The notes under the pieces were generated by a model. The model made no database searches. It was not told the DNA's origin and saw nothing but the letters and a program-made list of their open reading frames with translations. 64,000 bases of DNA, taken from Allobosea sp. Lineage in GTDB: Bacteria; Pseudomonadota; Alphaproteobacteria; Rhizobiales; Beijerinckiaceae. Position 1 is the first letter of the stretch. Each line of letters starts with the position of its first letter. The stretch lies in NCBI RefSeq assembly GCF_030695125.1, contig NZ_JAUYTP010000029.1:1-64000 (forward strand), given 5' to 3'. A program made the translations under genes and the position numbers. This document shows, one piece after another, positions 59,065 through 64,000 of this stretch.

Positions 59065-59382
59065 CTATTTCTTCACGAAGGCGTCGAGCTTCCCGTAATG
59101 CTCGGCGAGCAGATAATAGAACGTCAGGCGCGACTTGGTCTTGTCGGCCTTCATGTGCTCGCAGATCGCCTTGACCGAAGCGTCGAGGTCGTCGCTCTTC
59201 AGACCGAGCTTCTTCTTCAGGAAATTCTCGCGGACGCGCTCGAGCTCGGTCGCGTCCGAACAGGCGACATAGCGCGTGTCGGGCTTGCTCATCACCAGTG
59301 CATAGGACTTCGACATGCCGGCAAAGGCCGCTTCGTTGAGCGGCTTCTTGGCGAATTTCTTGACGTCAGCCAGATGATCCAT
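59065..59382 (-). CDS. DUF2853 family protein
   Basis: Small cytoplasmic helical protein, 105 aa, of the DUF2853 family. The pattern is DHLADVKKFAKKPLNEAAFAGMSKSY at the start and ICEHMKADKTKSRLTFYYLLAEHYGKLDAF at the end. There is no signal peptide, and the single Cys pair (VACSD, ICEH) is not motif-like. Function is unknown. It is alone, convergent with cfa, and its start is supported by GGGGCTGA before the ATG. Codon use is normal. Confidence 0.88.
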   Translation of the reverse strand: MDHLADVKKFAKKPLNEAAFAGMSKSYALVMSKPDTRYVACSDATELERVRENFLKKKLGLKSDDLDASVKAICEHMKADKTKSRLTFYYLLAEHYGKLDAFVKK

Positions 59383-59619
59383 CGTCAGCCCCCTTTTTGT
59401 CCGGGACGACGCTGCGCCCGGTTTCCTGTTGTCGCAACGTTACGTTAACGCGCTTCCGGAACCGGGGCGAGGCCTCAAAAAGGCTAGCCCGAATCTTTTT
59501 CACGCCGGGTTCGCGCGATGGCGATGCGCGTGGCGGATACGGGCCCCCGCGGCGATGCGGGTTGAGTTCGGCGCGACCAGATGTTGCGATGCAGCATGAT
59601 GGACGGAGCGCTGCGACCG

Positions 59620-60567
59620 ATGAAGCCGACGATTCTGATGGCCCCGAAAATGCCCGCCGCCCTCGTGGCGCGGCTGCGCCAGGATTACGAGGTGCTGGGG
59701 CCGATGGACCGGGCGGCCCCCGAAGCCCTGCCGCCCGGGGCTGAAGCGGCTCGCGTGCTCCTCACCGTCGGCGGCTGGCGCACCGACGCCGCGCTGATCG
59801 ACGCCCTCCCGAATCTGGGCCTCGTCGCCTGCTACGGCACCGGCATCGAAGGTGTCGACCAAGCGCATGCCAAGACACGCGGCATCCTGCTCAGCAATGC
59901 CGCAGACGCCAATGCCGACGCCGTCGCCGAATTCGCAGTCGGCCTGATGCTCGCCAGCGTTCGCCAGATCGGCAAGGGCGACCGCTTCATTCGCGCCGGG
60001 CGCTGGCAGGGCAACGCGATCGAACGCATGCCGATCGTGCCCGGCCTGCGCGGCCGCAGACTCGGCATCTACGGCCTCGGCGCCATCGGTGGCCGGATCG
60101 CGACGATGGCCTCGGCCTTCGGCATGGAGATCGGCTACCACAACCGCTCGCCGCGCCCTGAATTACCCTATCTCTACCGCGACAGCCTGGGCGGCCTGGC
60201 GGAGTGGGCTGACGTGCTGATGGTGGCGGTCCGCGCCAGTGCGGACACCCGCCATGCGGTGAGTGCGCCGGTGCTGCGGGCGCTCGGCCCCAGCGGTCAT
60301 CTCGTCAACATCTCGCGTGGCATCGCCATCGACGAGGAGGCTCTTTGCGAGGCGCTGGAGACGAGCGTTATCGCCGGCGCCGGGCTGGACGTCTTCGAGC
60401 ACGAGCCGCATGTTCCCGAGCGCCTCAAGGCGCTCGACAACGTCGTCCTGACCCCGCACATCGCGGCGATGGCCGACAGCGCCCAGGCGGCGCAGCAGGC
60501 GCTGCTGCTGCGCAATCTGGACGCGTTCTTCGCCGGGGAGCCGCTGCCCTCGGGCGTGCCGCTCTAA
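59620..60567 (+). CDS. D-2-hydroxyacid dehydrogenase (glyoxylate/hydroxypyruvate reductase type)
   Basis: NAD(P)-dependent dehydrogenase of 315 aa from the preferred ATG. The Rossmann motif is GIYGLGAIGGRIA (about residues 147-159). The catalytic set is Arg in NISRGIAID, Glu in DVFEHEPHVP and His in LTPHIAAMADS, all intact. The N-terminal half carries VACYGTGIEGVDQAHA. It fits the GhrB/GyaR-like group that reduces glyoxylate or hydroxypyruvate. Two Met codons upstream (59599 and 59581) would add a short non-conserved tail. It is 2.5 kb from the TRAP operon, on the opposite strand, and is probably separate from it. Confidence 0.9.
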   Translation: MKPTILMAPKMPAALVARLRQDYEVLGPMDRAAPEALPPGAEAARVLLTVGGWRTDAALIDALPNLGLVACYGTGIEGVDQAHAKTRGILLSNAADANADAVAEFAVGLMLASVRQIGKGDRFIRAGRWQGNAIERMPIVPGLRGRRLGIYGLGAIGGRIATMASAFGMEIGYHNRSPRPELPYLYRDSLGGLAEWADVLMVAVRASADTRHAVSAPVLRALGPSGHLVNISRGIAIDEEALCEALETSVIAGAGLDVFEHEPHVPERLKALDNVVLTPHIAAMADSAQAAQQALLLRNLDAFFAGEPLPSGVPL

Positions 60568-60577
60568 GGCGCGCGGG

Positions 60578-61108
60578 TCAGGGCAGCACGACCACGGGCG
60601 TGCCCATGCGGACGCGGGCATAGAGATCGGCGACGTCGTGGTTGTGCATGCGGAAGCAGCCATAGGACGCCGCGGTGCCGATCGTGGCCGGCATATTGGT
60701 GCCGTGGATGGCGTATTCGCCGCCCGGCCCCAGCCCGATCACGCGCGCGCCCATCGGGTTGCGCGGCGAGCCGCCGGGAATGACGTCGGGGAGACGAGGA
60801 TTGTCGCGTCTGACGGAGGCCGGCGGGCTCCAGGCCGGATCGACCTGCATCTCCTCGACATATTTCACGCCACGCCACTGCTTGCCGGCCTTGCCGACGG
60901 CGATGGTGTAGCGGATCGCCTCGCCGGGCGCCGTGACCAGATAGAGCCTCCGCTCGCCGGTCCTGATGACGATGGTGCCCGGGCGATAGCGCGCATCGGG
61001 CGCCTGCACGATTTCGCGCGCCGCCGCGGGCCCTCCGGCCATGACGAGGAGCGGCAGCGTCAGGGCGGCCGCAAGCATCAGCGTCATCGCAGCGTGGCGT
61101 CTGGCCAT
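60578..61108 (-). CDS. L,D-transpeptidase (YkuD domain)
   Basis: Periplasmic cysteine transpeptidase, 176 aa, that forms 3-3 peptidoglycan crosslinks or attaches proteins to the wall. The signal peptide is about 1-30. The YkuD domain (about 43-176) has GTIVIRTGERRLYLV and the catalytic block HGTNMPATIGTAASYGCFRM with His135, Ser148, Cys151 and Arg153. No PG-binding domain is fused, as is usual in alphaproteobacteria with many copies. It converges on the hydroxyacid dehydrogenase gene with 10 bp between stops, so they share a terminator region. Confidence 0.95.
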   Translation of the reverse strand: MARRHAAMTLMLAAALTLPLLVMAGGPAAAREIVQAPDARYRPGTIVIRTGERRLYLVTAPGEAIRYTIAVGKAGKQWRGVKYVEEMQVDPAWSPPASVRRDNPRLPDVIPGGSPRNPMGARVIGLGPGGEYAIHGTNMPATIGTAASYGCFRMHNHDVADLYARVRMGTPVVVLP

Positions 61109-61235
61109 GGTCGCATCTCCCGCATGTCAGGACTGGCGGGTGATCTGACGCCGATCCCCTGAATCAGCGGTTGAGCGATATGGTGAAGCCGGATTCAGGA
61201 TGAATCGCCACTGAATCCCCGCGATTGCGTGCCCG

Positions 61236-62069
61236 TCAGGCCGCCGGGCTGATCCGGTGCTGCTGCGGCAGGAGGAAGGGGAGGCCCGGCGCCGGCGCCC
61301 GGCTGAGCGAGAGATCGACCTTGAAGACCTGGCGCAGCAGCGCATCGTCGAGCGTCTTGGCCGGCGCGCCCTGCGCGATGATCTGCCCCTGATCCATCAC
61401 CACCAGATGGTCGGCATAGGTCACCGCCAGATTGAGGTCGTGCAGCACGATCAGCACCGCGACGCCGCGCGCGGCGATGGCCCGCGCCATGTCGAGCAAA
61501 GCGAGCTGATGGCACAGGTCGAGGCTGGCGATCGGCTCGTCGAGGAACAGCGCCTGGCGCGGCGCGATGCTGCGCCCGGCCTCGATCTGGCAGAGCGTGC
61601 GGGCGAACTGCACGCGCTGCTGCTCGCCGCCCGACAGGGTCTGGTACTGGCGCCCGGCCAGATCGAGCACGCCTGCCGCCGCCAGGCAGTCGCCCACCAG
61701 CGCGTCGCGGCGTGGACGCGGCATCGCCCGACCGACGCCATCGACGCCGAGGCTCGCCACCTCATAGACGCTGAAGGGAAACGCCAGCCGCGCATGCTGC
61801 GCCATGACGGCGCGCTGGCAGGCCAGCCGCCAGGCGGGAATGGCCGTGAGGGTCTCACCGTCGATCGCGACATCACCGGCCGAAGCCCTGACCTCGCCGG
61901 TCATCAGCTTCAGCAGCGTCGATTTGCCGGCCCCGTTGGGCCCGATCAGGATCGTCGTCGTGCCCGGCACGAGATCGAGCGTCGCGTCGCGCACCAGCGC
62001 CTTCCCCCCGGTGGTGAAGCCGAGGCCCCGTGCGCAGACGAGGGCGTCTTGAAGCCGCGGCTCAGACAT
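61236..62069 (-). CDS. hmuV: heme ABC transporter ATP-binding protein
   Basis: ATPase of the heme importer, 277 aa. Walker A GPNGAGKST (about residues 43-51), signature LSGGEQQRVQFARTL, Walker B ALFLDEPIASLD and switch His in VLHDLNLA are present. The insertion RSIAPRQ before Walker B is seen in HmuV/BtuD-like ATPases. The ATG at 62069 overlaps hmuU by 8 bp. It is last in hmuTUV. Such operons are under Irr/RirA-type iron control in the order, but their promoter lies beyond the window. Confidence 0.95.
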   Translation of the reverse strand: MSEPRLQDALVCARGLGFTTGGKALVRDATLDLVPGTTTILIGPNGAGKSTLLKLMTGEVRASAGDVAIDGETLTAIPAWRLACQRAVMAQHARLAFPFSVYEVASLGVDGVGRAMPRPRRDALVGDCLAAAGVLDLAGRQYQTLSGGEQQRVQFARTLCQIEAGRSIAPRQALFLDEPIASLDLCHQLALLDMARAIAARGVAVLIVLHDLNLAVTYADHLVVMDQGQIIAQGAPAKTLDDALLRQVFKVDLSLSRAPAPGLPFLLPQQHRISPAA

Positions 62070-63168
62070 CGAGCGGCCCCGCGCGACGCAGCAGCAGCCA
62101 CAGGAAGAACGGCGCGCCGATCGCCGCCGTGACGATGCCGATCGGCAGCTCGGCCGGCGCCACGACCAGCCTCGCGACGATATCGGCGCCGACGAGCAGC
62201 ATCGCCCCGCCCAGCGCCGACAGCGGCAGCAGCAGACGGTGATCGGGCCCCACCGCCAGCCGGATGAGATGCGGCACGACGATCCCGACGAAACCGATCG
62301 CCCCGGCCGCCGCGACGCTGGCGCCGACCGCGAGCGCCACCAGCAGGATCGCCAGCGCCTTGATCCGCTGGACCGGAATGCCGAGGTGATAGGCCTCCGC
62401 CTCGCCCAGCATCAGCCCGTTGAGGCCGCGCGCCAGCAGCGGCATCGCCAGCAGCAGCGGAATCACGATCGGCGCGATTGCGCTCAGCTTGGTCCAGCTT
62501 GCGCCGCCGAGGCTGCCCATCGACCAGAAGGTCAGGTCGCGCAATTGCCGGTCGTCCGAGATGAAGGCGAGCAGCCCGGTCATCGAGCCCGACAGCGCCC
62601 CCAGCGCCACCCCGGCCAGCAGCATGGTCGCCACCGAGGTCCGGCCCTGGCGGGTCGCGATCAGATAAAGCGCCAGCGTCGAGATCAACCCGCCGCAAAA
62701 CGCCCCGAAGGGCAGCACGGCGAAGGGCAGCTTCATCAGCGTGCCGCTCAGGAACCGGTCCCCCAGCACGATCGTCGCCGCCGCAGCCAGCCCCGCTCCG
62801 GCCGAGACGCCGACGAGGCCGGGATCGGCCAGCGGATTGCGGAACAGCCCCTGCATCAAGGCCCCCGAGACCGCCAGCGCGGCCCCCACCAGCAGGCCGA
62901 GCAGAACGCGCGGCAGGCGGATGTTCATGACCACGAGCACGTTGCGGCCCTCGAGCAGCGCCACGTCGCCGGTCAGCCGCGCCCACAGGATCTCGGCGAC
63001 GCGGCCGGGCGCGATGCTGATCGCGCCCTGACCGATCGCGACCAACGCCAGCAGGATGCAGCCGAGCACCAACCCGCCGACCGCAAGGGCTGCAACCCGC
63101 CGTCGCCCGGCAACCAGCGTCGCCAGGCCGGCCGGCAGGTGCGACACGGACGGTGCGGCGAGCGTCAC
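62062..63168 (-). CDS. hmuU: heme ABC transporter permease (FecCD family)
   Basis: Inner-membrane permease of 368 aa, about ten helices, of the BtuC/FecCD fold. Typical segments are NIRLPRVLLGLLVGAALAVSGALMQGLFRNPLADPGLVGVSAGAGL (about residues 82-127) and AAAGAIGFVGIVVPHLIRL. The start is GTG at 63168, overlapping the hmuT stop as GTGA, and its own stop overlaps hmuV. The three genes are therefore tightly coupled. It moves heme delivered by HmuT. Confidence 0.95.
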   Translation of the reverse strand: MTLAAPSVSHLPAGLATLVAGRRRVAALAVGGLVLGCILLALVAIGQGAISIAPGRVAEILWARLTGDVALLEGRNVLVVMNIRLPRVLLGLLVGAALAVSGALMQGLFRNPLADPGLVGVSAGAGLAAAATIVLGDRFLSGTLMKLPFAVLPFGAFCGGLISTLALYLIATRQGRTSVATMLLAGVALGALSGSMTGLLAFISDDRQLRDLTFWSMGSLGGASWTKLSAIAPIVIPLLLAMPLLARGLNGLMLGEAEAYHLGIPVQRIKALAILLVALAVGASVAAAGAIGFVGIVVPHLIRLAVGPDHRLLLPLSALGGAMLLVGADIVARLVVAPAELPIGIVTAAIGAPFFLWLLLRRAGPLDV

Positions 63169-64000
63169 GGCGCGTTCGCGGTCTTCAGCGGCGGGATCGC
63201 CGCCTCGGGATAGATCGCCGCCATCAGGTCGCGCGCGGCCAGCGGCGTGCGCGGGCCGAAGCCGAGCAGATAGAGCCCGTCCATGCTGACGAGCCGCTTC
63301 TGCCGCGCCGCCGGCGTCTCCGCGAAAGCGGGCATGGCGAAGAGTTCCTCGGGCGTGGAGAGATGATTGGCGTTGTTGCGCATCATCAGGATCACATCCG
63401 GCGCCCCGGCCATGATCGCCTCGTCCGTCATCGTCTTGTAGCCTTCAATCCCGTCGGCGACATTGACGGCCCCGGCATGGCGGATGATCGCATCCGCCGA
63501 ACTGTTGCGCCCGCCGACCATCACCCGGCCATTCTGCAGCGACAGCACGAACAGCACCCGCCGGGGCTTGGCGATGGCGCTGCGCAGCGCTGTCAGCTCC
63601 TCGAACCGGGCCCGCGTCTGCGCCGCCAGCCGCTTGGCCGGCTCGACGGCGCCGACCACGCCGCCGATCGCCTCGATCTTGGAGGCGACGCCCTCGGCAC
63701 TGGTCTCGTCAGGGATCCGCGCGATGCCGACGCCGGATTCGCTCAGCAGCGACACGGCGCCGGGCGGCCCCGCCCCGTCGATCAGCATCACCTGGGTGGG
63801 CTTCAGAGACAGCACGCCCTCGGCCGACAAGGCCCGGACATAGCCGACGCTCGCCTTGTCGCGCAGCGCCTCCGGCGGGAACAGGCTGGTCGAGTCGACG
63901 CCGACGATGCGGTCCTGCAGGCCCAGCGCATAGATCACCTCGGTGATCACGCCACCGACGGCGACGATGCGCGGCGGCGCCTGGCCCAGCGCCGGCCCGG
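63165..64000 (-). CDS. hmuT: periplasmic heme-binding protein, N-terminus outside window
   Basis: Cluster A-II (BtuF-like) binding protein; about 278 residues of its C-terminal part are visible before the window ends. It contains RIVAVGGVITEVIYALGLQDRIVGVDSTSLFPPEA and the conserved VGYVRALSAEGVLSLKPTQVM. GGRNSSADAIIRHAGAVNVADGIEGYKTMTDEAIM and the end AARDLMAAIYPEAAIPPL follow. The signal peptide and the likely Tyr/His heme ligands of the N-terminus are not visible. It is upstream of hmuU with GTGA overlap. Confidence 0.92.
   Translation of the reverse strand, partial: GPALGQAPPRIVAVGGVITEVIYALGLQDRIVGVDSTSLFPPEALRDKASVGYVRALSAEGVLSLKPTQVMLIDGAGPPGAVSLLSESGVGIARIPDETSAEGVASKIEAIGGVVGAVEPAKRLAAQTRARFEELTALRSAIAKPRRVLFVLSLQNGRVMVGGRNSSADAIIRHAGAVNVADGIEGYKTMTDEAIMAGAPDVILMMRNNANHLSTPEELFAMPAFAETPAARQKRLVSMDGLYLLGFGPRTPLAARDLMAAIYPEAAIPPLKTANAP

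Noticed and set aside
1..64000. CRISPR array, prophage, insertion sequence or biosynthetic cluster
   Set aside because: No regularly spaced direct repeats, no transposase, integrase or phage structural genes, and no large multidomain synthases were seen on either strand.

Overview
The window is a GC-rich chromosomal segment (roughly two thirds G+C) from an alphaproteobacterium of the order Hyphomicrobiales. Gene content points to a Bosea-like or neighbouring lineage. The evidence is an Irr regulator with a Cys-Pro heme motif and an Irr-box system, a Mur (Fur-family) gene divergent from sitABCD, a long speF-type leader before a PLP-fold ornithine decarboxylase, homospermidine synthase, and hmu heme uptake. 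The genus is an inference; the order-level assignment is firmer. No phage, IS element, CRISPR array or rRNA was found. One tRNA (Gly, GCC) is present.

Layout: 1-1.7 kb holds a cut VOC gene and an irr-bfd-bfr iron operon with two Irr boxes. 1.8-5.6 kb is an EmrAB-type efflux pump divergent from a TetR gene, with two palindromic operators between them. 5.6-20.9 kb is mostly housekeeping: a DMT exporter, asd, two proteins of unknown function, a transketolase/AceE-like enzyme, an SPFH-NfeD pair, serA, a two-component system, a small membrane protein coupled to an SGNH hydrolase, a flavin monooxygenase and a transglutaminase. 20.99-21.24 kb encodes a striking exported protein whose mature part is only Asp, Arg, Gly and Ser in blocks. 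21.4-25.5 kb is sitABCD/mur with two Mur-like boxes.

25.6-42.2 kb holds a glutathionyl-hydroquinone-reductase-type GST, an opgG/opgD-like gene, a VOC protein, a vapBC toxin-antitoxin pair with its palindromic operator, and a polyamine region. The polyamine region runs from the speF leader through speF and a GNAT gene to hss. It is interrupted by a Ugp-like ABC operon that lacks an ATPase and ends in a GpdQ-like phosphodiesterase. After it come a UMF1 MFS protein, a Lon-N protein, a thioredoxin-TPR protein, a ProX-type editing protein and tRNA-Gly.

42.4-57.1 kb is a large catabolic region of unknown substrate. A GntR gene is divergent from an enolase-superfamily dehydratase plus SDR pair, and is followed by a hydroxyacid dehydrogenase and a polar amino-acid-type ABC importer. 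Facing it is an apparent nine-gene operon: TRAP transporter (3 genes), NIPSNAP, alpha/beta hydrolase, aspartate-dehydrogenase-like protein, two SDRs and a DHDPS-family lyase. 57.1-64 kb has cfa, a DUF2853 protein, a second hydroxyacid dehydrogenase, an L,D-transpeptidase and hmuTUV, which is cut by the window end.

At least eight palindromic extragenic elements (arms like GTCATTCCGG/CCGGAATGAC) sit between genes, five of them between convergent units. Many genes overlap by ATGA or GTGA, so translational coupling is common.
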